From positions 372,001 through 436,000 of the forward strand of contig JANQQL010000015.1 of the NCBI GenBank assembly GCA_028289345.1: DNA of 64,000 nucleotides. The letters are read 5' to 3'. Source of the stretch: Planctomycetota bacterium (GTDB lineage: Bacteria; Planctomycetota; B15-G4; SIAN01). Of the stretch, positions 43,454 through 51,680 are shown piece after piece; the first letter of the stretch is position 1; every line of letters starts with the position of its first letter. The translations under genes and the position numbers were made by a program. Under the pieces are notes generated by a model. The model did not search any database and was not told the origin of the DNA. It saw nothing but the letters and a program-made list of their open reading frames with translations.

Positions 43454-44251
43454 TCAGGGATAGCGCAGGCGCCGCTCGAATTCCTTGTAGCGGGGATCCT
43501 TGCGAATCGAATCCAGGTCCGAATCGGTCGACATCTGATCGAGGATCTCCTGGAAGCCTTCTTCGTGGGAGCGGATCAGATACTCGATGCACTTGTCGGC
43601 ATTGCCCGCGAGGGCATACACACAGGCCTGGTTGTACATGCCGGTGTAAATGTAGTTCTGCTGATCTGTGTGGGTGATGGTCAGCTGGAAGTCTTCGATC
43701 GCTTCGTCGTGCAAGCCCAGGCGAACCCGCGCATAGCCGCGCCAGAAATACGCTTTGAAGTTGGAAGGATCTTCATCGATCAGCACGTTGCAGAGGCGGT
43801 GGGCGCGGGCGTATTCCTCTTCGTCGATGAGTTCTCGGGCGCGCTCGATGAAGTCCTCGATGGAAGTGGCGTCGGGACCCGCATCCTCTTGTTCGCCTTC
43901 CTCCCCCCCTTCGGATCCGTTGGTGGCGGAGTCGTTCCCAGCGTCGGATTGAGCGGCCGCGACTTGCTCACCTTGGGCCGCGGGAGCTTGCTCGACGGTC
44001 CCGTTCTCGTACATGGAGAGCAACGTCCGCAGCTCGGCCACGCGCTGTTTCTCCAAAGCATCAATGCGCTGCAGCAACTGCACTTGGGTTTGTTCCAAAC
44101 TCAGCAGGCGTTGCTGCAAAGACTCCAACACGGAACTCGGGATCAAGACGGCGTCGGACCCCTTGTCCCCTTCGGGAACATTGGGCCGAGCGTTGCTGCT
44201 TGGGGAGAGGGCAAGAATCGAAAGAACAATGACAAAGCTCGTCCAGCGCAT
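43454..44251 (-). CDS. Exported coiled-coil and TPR protein heading the ABC operon
   Basis: A 265-residue protein. The ATG at 44251 has AGAAGGGA eight bases upstream and starts a signal peptide (MRWTSFVIVLSILALSPSS). A coiled coil (LESLQQRLLSLEQTQVQLLQ) is followed by an acidic Gly/Glu linker and two or three TPRs (ARAHRLCNVLIDEDPSNFKA near 150, and so on). It ends with a DSDLDSIRKDPRYKEFERRL helix often seen at the end of TPR proteins. The ABC ATPase starts five bases after its stop, so it heads the operon. A periplasmic partner for the transporter is the likely role. Confidence 0.75.
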   Translation of the reverse strand: MRWTSFVIVLSILALSPSSNARPNVPEGDKGSDAVLIPSSVLESLQQRLLSLEQTQVQLLQRIDALEKQRVAELRTLLSMYENGTVEQAPAAQGEQVAAAQSDAGNDSATNGSEGGEEGEQEDAGPDATSIEDFIERARELIDEEEYARAHRLCNVLIDEDPSNFKAYFWRGYARVRLGLHDEAIEDFQLTITHTDQQNYIYTGMYNQACVYALAGNADKCIEYLIRSHEEGFQEILDQMSTDSDLDSIRKDPRYKEFERRLRYP

Positions 44252-44610
44252 GATTGCATCCCTTCTCAACATTCCGTCCGGTTGCCACCGCGAGAAGTCA
44301 TTCCCTCCCGTGCCCTATTCTACAGGACCCGGATCGCCCTCCGTTCGGAGAGAGCCCCTCCGCCGAAGGAACGGGGAAATGTCCGCACTATCCTCCTGTC
44401 CACTCCCTCGCGCCGATCCATGTGCGGGCGAGGGGTCCAACGGGAACGACTCTCCTCACGAAGCCCGAACGCCGAACTCGCAGCAACGGCATTGACGCCA
44501 GTGAAGGACGAGAGACGCGTGCGGATAACTCACGAATCCCGAATCGAAAGTGCGGAACGGATTTTCATCGTTTGGTCGAGGCGTCGCCCTGCCCCGAGTC
44601 CAGAGACCAA
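44252..44610. other. Gene-free region upstream of the ABC operon
   Basis: About 360 bases between the start of the TPR gene and the end of the SEC-C gene, both on the minus strand. A TAGAAT -10-like hexamer (minus strand, 44322-44317) could serve the ABC operon, but no matching -35 is clear. Nothing else stands out. Confidence 0.35.
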
Positions 44611-45123
44611 TCAGGTCCCCATGCAGCACTTCTTGAATTTCTTCCCGCTGCCACAAGGACACGGGTCATTGCGTCCTGCTTTGGCGTCGTCGCGCCGCAG
44701 CGGCTCTGCTCGCTCGACACTTTCCCCTGCCGATCGGTCCCCACGAAGGATCTCGGCGAAGGTCGCCGTGCTGTCCTTGAACAACTTTTTGACACCGCGC
44801 GGCGGCTTCCAGTCCTTGTTGGTTTCTTCCAAATGCTCGTAGTACGCCGCGACCAAAGGCACTGCCTGTTCCGCACCGCGCCGCTTCGCCGCAATGCGTT
44901 TCGGCAAGTGGTTCAACAGGAGCTCCCGGATCTGTTCCAGATCCAGGTCTTCCGGTTTGCATCCCATCTCTTTGTGGGATGAATCCAGAAACACTTTGAG
45001 AAAGCTGGTCGCAGATTCCTGGTCGACGTCTTCCAGGGACTTCCAACGGTTGGACCGCATGAAATCCTGAAGTGCCGAGTGAACGCTGCGTTCGTTGGCT
45101 CGTTGGAGGTAGGGATCCTGCAT
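44611..45123 (-). CDS. SEC-C-motif protein
   Basis: A 170-residue cytoplasmic protein ending in a zinc-binding SEC-C motif, [18 protein letters not shown], the form found at the C-terminus of SecA. The N-terminal ~125 residues are alpha-helical ([20 protein letters not shown], then [10 protein letters not shown]) and do not match a known domain. SEC-C modules often bind RNA, proteins or SecB-like partners; here the function is unknown. It lies 63 bases after the ArsM-like gene on the same strand and may be cotranscribed with it. Confidence 0.85.
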   Translation of the reverse strand: MQDPYLQRANERSVHSALQDFMRSNRWKSLEDVDQESATSFLKVFLDSSHKEMGCKPEDLDLEQIRELLLNHLPKRIAAKRRGAEQAVPLVAAYYEHLEETNKDWKPPRGVKKLFKDSTATFAEILRGDRSAGESVERAEPLRRDDAKAGRNDPCPCGSGKKFKKCCMGT

Positions 45124-45186
45124 TGCTTCCTCGCGCTCCGCCTTCGTCCGTCTAGCCCACCGACTTCATTCCGCTCGGGTGGCTCG

Positions 45187-46362
45187 TCAGCAACACGAGC
45201 CCGGTTCGCAGTCGGTGCCGGACTTGGTCTCTCGATATCCCACTCCCTTGGTCTCCCGAGGATGCCGCACCAGATTGTCGGAACAATCGAAAACCGGGGC
45301 TTCTTCGACCGGAATGGGAATTCTCGGAGGCACGGGCAGAATCTGGTCACCGTACGGCTGCTTTTGGTAGAGCTGGTAAGTCTTTTCACAGACCGCCGTG
45401 CGCACCCCACGGCGCAGGACGTGGCCGTCGTCGTCCAGCACCTCTTTCCAAGGACCGGCATAGATCACCGCCTGATTGCGGTCCAAGCAAGGGCCGTGCT
45501 TTCCCTTGAACGCCTCCACCGTGACCGAGCGGAACTCAATGCCCTCCACTGTCGTCCACGGGTCTGGGCCGCGTTCGACAATCCGGATGCCGTGAAAACC
45601 AGCCGCCTCAAAGGCCTCGAGGAACGAGTCTTCGCGAAACGCTCCGCTGATGCAGCCGCTCCACAGGGCTTCATCGTTCTGCATGTGCTCGGGGATGTCT
45701 TCGTCGGACACGATGTCCGAGATGACCGCCCGGCCGCCTTTCTTGAGCACGCGGAAGATCTCTCGAAACAAGGTGGTCTTGTCTTCCGGACGCACCAGGT
45801 TCAACACACAGTTGGAGACCACCACGTCCATCGAATCACTGGCGATCAGGGCGCGATCCCGACGCAGCTGGTCGCAATGGGACTCCAGAGAGAGAAAGTC
45901 GGCGGAAGTCTTCACCGGGTTCTTCGCCAGCCAGCCCTCGACCTGGTCCAGGTCGAGCTGCAGATCCTGGATCTTGCCGCGTTTGAACACCACATTGTCG
46001 TGACCCACCCGTTCCGCAACCGTGGGGGCGTGACGGCGAGCCACCGCCAGCATCTCGTCGTTCACGTCGACGCCGGTGACTGACCCTTCCGGTCCGACCA
46101 CCTGGCTGGCGATGAAGCAGATCTTGCCGGTCCCGGAACCGAGATCCAGGACGTGCTCCCCCGGTCGCAGATGCTTCGAGGGATCTCCACAGCCATAGTC
46201 ACGTTCGATGACCTCGGGGGGAATTACCTCGAGGTACTTGGCGTCATAGTCGACCGGGCAGCACAGCTCCGGAACCCGCCCCTTGGCGCCTTCGGTGTAG
46301 CGCTCGCGAACCGCGGTTTCCACGTCCAACGGAATGGGCCGTGAACCGTTCTTGTCAGTCAT
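45187..46362 (-). CDS. arsM: ArsM-like class I SAM methyltransferase
   Basis: A 391-residue methyltransferase resembling arsenite methyltransferase ArsM, which makes methylarsenicals from As(III) and SAM. All cysteine positions of the family are visible: LCCP at residues 33-36, YGCG at 56-59, SNCVLNL near 186 and SGCISGA near 238. SAM motif I is VLDLGSGTGK near residue 71. A C-terminal extension of about 120 residues ends in a cysteine-rich CEPGSCC; it could hold a metal or thiol. No other ars genes (arsR, arsB, arsC) are next to it, so a role on a different thiol-bound substrate remains possible. The SEC-C gene follows. Confidence 0.78.
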   Translation of the reverse strand: MTDKNGSRPIPLDVETAVRERYTEGAKGRVPELCCPVDYDAKYLEVIPPEVIERDYGCGDPSKHLRPGEHVLDLGSGTGKICFIASQVVGPEGSVTGVDVNDEMLAVARRHAPTVAERVGHDNVVFKRGKIQDLQLDLDQVEGWLAKNPVKTSADFLSLESHCDQLRRDRALIASDSMDVVVSNCVLNLVRPEDKTTLFREIFRVLKKGGRAVISDIVSDEDIPEHMQNDEALWSGCISGAFREDSFLEAFEAAGFHGIRIVERGPDPWTTVEGIEFRSVTVEAFKGKHGPCLDRNQAVIYAGPWKEVLDDDGHVLRRGVRTAVCEKTYQLYQKQPYGDQILPVPPRIPIPVEEAPVFDCSDNLVRHPRETKGVGYRETKSGTDCEPGSCC

Positions 46363-46486
46363 GGGAAAGGAGGCTCCTCATGGGTCGAGGGGGGCGGCGG
46401 GAAGGATACGATGGACCTTGGGCACCCGGCTCCTCGTTCGTACGACAGGCAACCCGTCAGGGTAGCAGGAATCTGCAGGAACCTTC

Positions 46487-47476
46487 ATGACCCGTCTCGC
46501 CGACAGCATCCTGCTCGGAACCGACGCTGGTGTCCTTCAATACCGCGACGGCGCCGTCACTCCTCTGAGCAGTGATCAAGAGCAGGTCACGGCCTTGGCC
46601 CGGCTTGGCGACTCGGAACTCGTGGCGGGGACGGCGGGGGGTGGATTGTTTCGGTCTCAACGAGGGACCACGGAGTGGGCTCGGGTCAGCAACGATCTCG
46701 ACGGTTCCATCGAAAGCTTGTGTGTGACCACCCCGAAGCGGGTGCTGGCGGGAACCTCTGCAGGCACGGCTTGGCGCAGCGACGATCGAGGAGAAACCTA
46801 TCACGCCCTGGAACTCCCCGGGATGCACGCAGAGGTCGATCACCCGCTGTCGTTTCAACGGATCGCGAGACTTCCCCTGCACTTCGTTGCGTGTGCGGCA
46901 CAAGGAAAGCTGTGGAAGACCATCGACGGTGGCTCGCGCTTCGAAACCTGCAAACCGGGAATTCCCGGTCCCTTCCATGGCGTGGCGGTTCATCCTCGCG
47001 ACCCAGACACCTGGGTCCTTCTCTTGCCGGGATCCATCGCCCGTTCCAGCGCCGCCGGCAACTCGTTCCACAAAACCGGGCGGTGGCCCGACGGCATGCA
47101 ACCCGCCGTCGCCTGGTTCGCTCCGCAGTCCCCGCACGCGCTATGGGTCCTGGCTCAACCGTCTGCACGACCGACGGCTGACTCTTCCACGCTGTGGACC
47201 AGCACCGATCTTGGGGACACGTTTCAACAAGTGAACCCACGTTTGGTCGACCACGCCCGAGATCCGACCGGAGAAATCACCTGCATGACCGCCAGGTCTC
47301 ACATCCAAGGGTTCCAGGTCTTACTCGGAACGGACCGCGGCGAACTGCTGGTGCTGGAACATTCCAAGACCGCATCCCAACAAATCGTGAGCGGGCTTCC
47401 CCCCATTCGCACGATTCTGATGACGCCGGCCATCAGCGGTGACCCTTCGACTTCGGGCATTCACCTGCTGCCCTAG
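46487..47476 (+). CDS. BNR/Asp-box beta-propeller protein
   Basis: A 329-residue soluble protein with repeated Asp-box motifs (S.D.G.T form): SDDRGETYHA near residue 108, TIDGGSRFE near 145 and STDLGDTFQQ near 243. Flanking ILLGTDAGVLQYRDG and LLGTDRGELL blades give a six- or seven-bladed propeller like those of VPS10/sialidase and photosystem-stability-type proteins. There is no signal peptide, and none of the sialidase catalytic residues are evident. It is divergent from the ArsM-like gene and ends in front of a strong terminator. Confidence 0.72.
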   Translation: MTRLADSILLGTDAGVLQYRDGAVTPLSSDQEQVTALARLGDSELVAGTAGGGLFRSQRGTTEWARVSNDLDGSIESLCVTTPKRVLAGTSAGTAWRSDDRGETYHALELPGMHAEVDHPLSFQRIARLPLHFVACAAQGKLWKTIDGGSRFETCKPGIPGPFHGVAVHPRDPDTWVLLLPGSIARSSAAGNSFHKTGRWPDGMQPAVAWFAPQSPHALWVLAQPSARPTADSSTLWTSTDLGDTFQQVNPRLVDHARDPTGEITCMTARSHIQGFQVLLGTDRGELLVLEHSKTASQQIVSGLPPIRTILMTPAISGDPSTSGIHLLP

Positions 47477-47577
47477 CCCGATCCGACCTTTTCGCTTCGG
47501 TCTTCGCCCTCGAATCGTCGACGCGTCCACCGATTCGCCCTTGGTCCGACTCCTTCGCTGCAGGCTGCTGACAAAGA

Positions 47578-47608
47578 GAGCCCCGTCCTCGAAAAGAGGA
47601 CGGGGCTC
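47578..47608. terminator. Strong bidirectional terminator
   Basis: A perfect 13-bp stem, GAGCCCCGTCCTC with GAGGACGGGGCTC, closes a 5-base loop GAAAA, with CATTTCGC on the right and an A/C-rich flank on the left. It lies between convergent genes (the BNR protein and nrdJ) and can end both transcripts. Confidence 0.85.
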
Positions 47609-47665
47609 ATTTCGCATCCGTTCGGTGTCGTTCTCAGTTGGTCGATCTACAGAGCGGACGGTTAC

Positions 47666-50137
47666 TCAGCATTGAGAAAAGCCACATCCGTGGCACTTCA
47701 CACAGCCCTCTTCGAAGGCCAGATTGCCGGAGCATTCCGGGCACTTGACCTTGAACAGGGTTTCCTTGTCCGGGCCGCCACCGAGGTCGACGGCCGGCTG
47801 AGGCATCGCCGGAGCCAGATTGTTCATGTCGACTTCGCCCAAAAGCAGGGCGCGCAAACCGGATTGCTCCTTGACCAGCAAGTACTTGCGGAGCGCGTGG
47901 GCCAACCCATCGGCCAGCGACATGATCCGACCATCCTTACTGGGGACGGAGAGACTGGAGCCGATGCCCCCGAGCTGGCCGATTGCCAGGGACAGCTCGC
48001 CGTTGCAGCGGAGGAACAAGGACAAGATGCGGCAGATGGCTTCCAAGTCGGAGTTGGCCAGGTCGCCGCCCTTCCCGAGCTGCGCGAATACTTCTCGCTC
48101 GAACCCGGTGTCCGGCTCGACGCTTATCTTCACGTGCATGTTGCCGAACGGGGTGAACTGGCGCACCCGAACGCAGGGCATGATTTCCGGGAGACGAACC
48201 GGACGGACCGGCTTGGTCGGATCCGGTTCTTGGGCGCCTCCGGTGCCGGCGGCTCCCTCCTTGCCCTTCAAGGTCATCGGCTGAATCGGACGGCTGCCGT
48301 CCCGGTAAACGGTGATGCCCTTGCACTTCAGGTCATAGGCCAGCTGATAGGCGGCTTCCACGTCCGCGGTGTCGGCCTCCGGCGGCAAGTTGATGGTCTT
48401 GCTCACGGCCGCGTCGGTGTTCTCCTGCCAAGCCGCTTGCATGCGCACATGCCATTCCGCATCGACGTCTCGCGCCGTCCGGAACACGCCGCGCAAGTGC
48501 TCGGGCAGCTTGTCCAGGTCCTGCACCGTGCCGCTGGTCGCGGCGTGGTGGATGATCTCCTCGATCACTTCCTTGTCGTCGAACTCCTCCTCCAGCACTT
48601 CGCGGAAGATGGGGTTGACCTCATGCAGCGTCTTGCCATCCAGCACCTGACGGGTGAAAGCCAGAGAGAAGATCGGCTCGATGCCGCCGGAGCAGCCGGC
48701 GATGATCGAAATGGTTCCGGTCGGCGCAATGGTCACGGTGTGAGCGTTGCGCATCTTCAGACCGTGCTTGGTGTCCCAGGTGGAACCCTTCCAGTTCGGG
48801 AACACTCCGCGCTGCTCGGTGAGCTCGCTGCTCATCTCCCAGGCGGTCTTCTGGATGAAGGAGCCCAGCTTGCGGGCCAGATTCAAGGCTTCGTCGGAGT
48901 CGTAGCGAATGCCCAGGTGGAACAGCAGGTCGGCCCAGCCCATCACGCCGAGCCCGATCTTGCGGTTGGCTCGGCAGGCGGCGTCGATTTCCGGGGTCGG
49001 ATAGTTGTTCGCTTCGACGACGTTGTCGAGGAAGCGCACCGACGTTCGCACCGTGGTCTTCAGCGCGTCCCAGTCGATTCGCTCGTTGACTCCCCCGCGC
49101 ACGTTCTCTTTGTAGAAGTGGTCGAGGTTCACCGAGCCCAGGTTGCAGGCTTCGTAGGGTCCGAGCGGCTGCTCGCCGCAAGGATTGGTGGCTCGCATCT
49201 CGAAGGCGTTCGGGGTCTGGTTGTGACGATTGATCTCGTCGATGAAGATCAAACCGGGCTCGCCAGTGTCCCAAGCACGCTTGACGATGCGATCCCACAT
49301 CTCCTGGACGGTGACGTAGTTGCCGCGGTTCTCGTCGGTCAGTTCCGCCCCGTATTCCACGTTGTTGTCGGCCTTGCGCAGGTAGCCAGTGGCGCCGGTT
49401 TGGGGGTTCCGAACCATGTGAGCCGACTCGGGCTCTTTCTTGAAGGTATCCATGAACTTGTCGGTCATGGACACCGAAAGGTTGTAGTTGGTGACCTGGG
49501 TCAGGTCCGATTTGATGTCGATGAAGTGAACGATGTCCGGGTGGTCGATGCGCATCATTCCCATGTTGGCACCGCGCCGGAATGCACCCTGCTGGATGGC
49601 GTCCGTGACACCGGACAACATCTTCAGGAACGACAGGGGGCCATCGGTCGTGCCGCCGGAGGAGGCGACGATGGCACCGCGTGGCCGCAGCTGAGACAGG
49701 TCCACGCCGGTACCGCCCCCGGCCCGCTGGACCAATGCGATCTGCCGGGCGGTCTCCATGATGTCCGGAATGGAGTCATCCAGCGGCAACACGAAGCACG
49801 CGGACAACATTCCCAGTCGACGACCAGCATTCATCAGAGTCGGCGAATTCGGCATGAACCGCCGATCCACCATCAAGCGATAGAACGCTTGTTCGATTTC
49901 CTGGCGCGCTTCCGGAGAGACGCCCCATCCCTCTTCGACCGAGGCGAGGGTGCGAGCCACCCGGCGGAACAATTCCGTCGGCGTCTCGATGATCTTTCCC
50001 TCGGCATCCCGGTTCAGGTACCGGTTTTCCAACACCGTGATGGCATTGGCGGTGAGATCGAGTTCTTCGTTCCCTGCTCCCGTGCCCGCCGTTCCGCGAG
50101 CGTCCTTGTTCAACACAGCCTTAGAAGGCTTGATCAC
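47666..50137 (-). CDS. nrdJ: Adenosylcobalamin-dependent (class II) ribonucleotide reductase NrdJ
   Basis: An 823-residue class II ribonucleotide reductase, making dNTP precursors without oxygen. Recognisable elements are RFMPNSPTLMN near residue 94, the first substrate-site cysteine in SACFVLPLDDS near 112, the NPCGEQPLGPYEACNLGSVNL radical/acid site near 316 and TIAPTGTISIIAGCSGG near 482. A zinc-binding C-terminal domain reads CPEC...CVKCHGCGFSQC. There is no N-terminal ATP-cone. The ATG is at 50137. It is the only RNR in the window. A NrdR-like box pair and a promoter lie in the 310-base upstream region, shared with yjbQ. Confidence 0.95.
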   Translation of the reverse strand: MIKPSKAVLNKDARGTAGTGAGNEELDLTANAITVLENRYLNRDAEGKIIETPTELFRRVARTLASVEEGWGVSPEARQEIEQAFYRLMVDRRFMPNSPTLMNAGRRLGMLSACFVLPLDDSIPDIMETARQIALVQRAGGGTGVDLSQLRPRGAIVASSGGTTDGPLSFLKMLSGVTDAIQQGAFRRGANMGMMRIDHPDIVHFIDIKSDLTQVTNYNLSVSMTDKFMDTFKKEPESAHMVRNPQTGATGYLRKADNNVEYGAELTDENRGNYVTVQEMWDRIVKRAWDTGEPGLIFIDEINRHNQTPNAFEMRATNPCGEQPLGPYEACNLGSVNLDHFYKENVRGGVNERIDWDALKTTVRTSVRFLDNVVEANNYPTPEIDAACRANRKIGLGVMGWADLLFHLGIRYDSDEALNLARKLGSFIQKTAWEMSSELTEQRGVFPNWKGSTWDTKHGLKMRNAHTVTIAPTGTISIIAGCSGGIEPIFSLAFTRQVLDGKTLHEVNPIFREVLEEEFDDKEVIEEIIHHAATSGTVQDLDKLPEHLRGVFRTARDVDAEWHVRMQAAWQENTDAAVSKTINLPPEADTADVEAAYQLAYDLKCKGITVYRDGSRPIQPMTLKGKEGAAGTGGAQEPDPTKPVRPVRLPEIMPCVRVRQFTPFGNMHVKISVEPDTGFEREVFAQLGKGGDLANSDLEAICRILSLFLRCNGELSLAIGQLGGIGSSLSVPSKDGRIMSLADGLAHALRKYLLVKEQSGLRALLLGEVDMNNLAPAMPQPAVDLGGGPDKETLFKVKCPECSGNLAFEEGCVKCHGCGFSQC

Positions 50138-50265
50138 GCGCCTTCCCTCCCCTGGATTCCAAGGGGCGACCCCCAGCCCCTCTGGAGGGCCCGAAAGCGC
50201 CTCTCAGTGGGTGCCAAAAGCCGCCCGGCCTCCCCTAACAAAACCCGAAACGAGTGCTGACTACC

Positions 50266-50312
50266 ACACAACATCTAGTGCCGAGCCCAGTTGCTAACCC
50301 AACCTGTGGGAA
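50266..50312. promoter_or_regulatory. NrdR-like box pair upstream of nrdJ
   Basis: The site ACACAACATCTAGTGC (50266-50281) matches the NrdR consensus acaCwAtATaTwGtgt at about 13 of 16 positions. A weaker site ACCCAACCTGTGGGAA (50297-50312) lies 31 bases away, centre to centre, the spacing expected of paired NrdR boxes. They overlap a plausible minus-strand promoter (TTGGGT, 17 bases, ACTAGA). Confidence 0.5.
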
Positions 50313-50449
50313 TCTCTTTACCCAGAAAACACGAATTCACCTCGCGCGTCAACAGGATTCGAGCGGTGGATTCTTCCCATTCCTCACCCCCAGGAGAACG
50401 GGCAAGAACGGTACAGTGAGGGGCTTGTTTTCGGCCCCGGAGATGCCCT

Positions 50450-50869
50450 TTGAAACAGTTCCAGGAGACCCTCGAAATCCCCACTCGAGGCCGCGGATTG
50501 GTGGAAATCACCGGCCCGGTTCGGTCCCTGGTGGCCGGCGCGGGCATCGACTGCGGGCTTTGTCACGTGTTCGTCCAGCACACGTCCGCTAGCCTTGTGG
50601 TCCAAGAGAACGCGGACCCGTCGGCGAAGCGGGACCTGGAGTCGTTCCTCGAGCGCATTGCGCCGGAGAATGACCCGGATTACACCCACACGGCCGAGGG
50701 TCCCGACGACATGCCCTCCCACCTTCGATCCGCCATCACCAAGACGACCGAGACCATCCCGGTCCGGGGGGGATCGCTCGCTCTGGGAACCTGGCAGGGC
50801 TTGTTCCTGTGCGAACATCGGGCCGCCCCCCATCGACGCCGACTCTTGATTCACGTTCTTGGCGAGTGA
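50450..50869 (+). CDS. yjbQ: YjbQ family protein (UPF0047)
   Basis: A 139-residue protein of the YjbQ/UPF0047 family. Conserved blocks are HVFVQHTSASLVVQENAD near residues 38-56, a double-His region in PDYTHTAEGPDDMPSHL near 75-92 and a LALGTWQGLFLCEHR C-terminal strand near 108-122. Some members have weak thiamin-phosphate synthase activity; the physiological role is unsettled. The start is TTG at 50450 with GGAG eight bases upstream. Its 5' region is shared with divergently transcribed nrdJ. The next methyltransferase gene starts 26 bases after its stop. Confidence 0.9.
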   Translation: MKQFQETLEIPTRGRGLVEITGPVRSLVAGAGIDCGLCHVFVQHTSASLVVQENADPSAKRDLESFLERIAPENDPDYTHTAEGPDDMPSHLRSAITKTTETIPVRGGSLALGTWQGLFLCEHRAAPHRRRLLIHVLGE

Positions 50870-50895
50870 CCTCGCCCCGTTCAACGGAGTTGCCT

Positions 50896-51636
50896 ATGAC
50901 CTCTGAAGGAACCGCCGAAGAGTTGCATTCCGCCGAAGCCCCCACCCTTCGCACCGGGGACAACCTGTACCCCGTGGAATTGAAGATGACGTTCGGCGAC
51001 GAAGAGCTGTCGATCGATGTCCCCGAAGGCGTCTGGAATCCCACGCCTCACGGCATTCACCTGGGTCATGTTCTCAGCAAGATGGACTTCGGCGGCCAAG
51101 AGATTCTCGAACTCGGCACGGGCTGCGGCATTCACGCCGTTTTGCTCGCACGCCGCGGCGCCTCGAAGATGGTTCTCACCGAGATCAACCAAGAGATTCT
51201 CGATCTCGCCAAGCACAACCTGGATCGCCATGACGTGACGATCCCGGTGCGCTACGACGTCGCGGATTGGACTCAGGTCGAAGGCGGTCCGTTCGACCTT
51301 TTGATCACCAACCCTCCGTTCACCAAATCTGGCAAGCGCTATCGACGGTACTTCATCGACACGCTGATCCTGGACACCCACAAGCTGGTCAAGCCGGGCG
51401 GCTCACTGGTGTTCATCCAGTCCAGCATGGCCGACATCCCCCGCAGCATCCGCTTGATGGAAGAGAACGGAATGACGGTCGAGGTCCTTGGGGAAACGGA
51501 TGGTCCTTTCCGTCCCTACTACTTCGATGATCCCGTCTACCTACGCGAAATGGCTTCCATCCCGGGCTCGTACACGGTCCGCGACGGCGTGCACCACGAA
51601 CGGCTGATCGTTCTGCGCGGCCGTCTCAACGGCTGA
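50896..51636 (+). CDS. Class I SAM-dependent methyltransferase (RsmC/PrmC-like)
   Basis: A 246-residue methyltransferase. The ATG at 50896 follows GGAG and is preferred to a GTG that would run into yjbQ. Motif I is ILELGTGCGIH near residue 70 and motif IV is NPPF (LLITNPPFTKS near 136). NPPF/NPPY is typical of enzymes that methylate exocyclic or ring nitrogen, as in RsmC, RlmG or PrmC. The N-terminal 55 residues (VELKMTFGDEELSID) form a small cap. Substrate unknown. It may be cotranscribed with yjbQ and with the pyrroline-5-carboxylate dehydrogenase gene. Confidence 0.85.
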   Translation: MTSEGTAEELHSAEAPTLRTGDNLYPVELKMTFGDEELSIDVPEGVWNPTPHGIHLGHVLSKMDFGGQEILELGTGCGIHAVLLARRGASKMVLTEINQEILDLAKHNLDRHDVTIPVRYDVADWTQVEGGPFDLLITNPPFTKSGKRYRRYFIDTLILDTHKLVKPGGSLVFIQSSMADIPRSIRLMEENGMTVEVLGETDGPFRPYYFDDPVYLREMASIPGSYTVRDGVHHERLIVLRGRLNG

Positions 51637-51680
51637 GAAGGCGACCAAGAAACACCACCCCACACGGAGTTGATGCACTC

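Noticed and set aside
47672..50260. 862-residue open frame antisense to nrdJ
   Set aside because: Long antisense frames are a by-product of GC-rich codon usage; composition is abnormal and it runs into the promoter region of nrdJ.
50138..50449. Cobalamin riboswitch before nrdJ
   Set aside because: CCCACTG resembles part of a B12 box, but the conserved GCCACTG...AGYCAGNAGACC order is not present.
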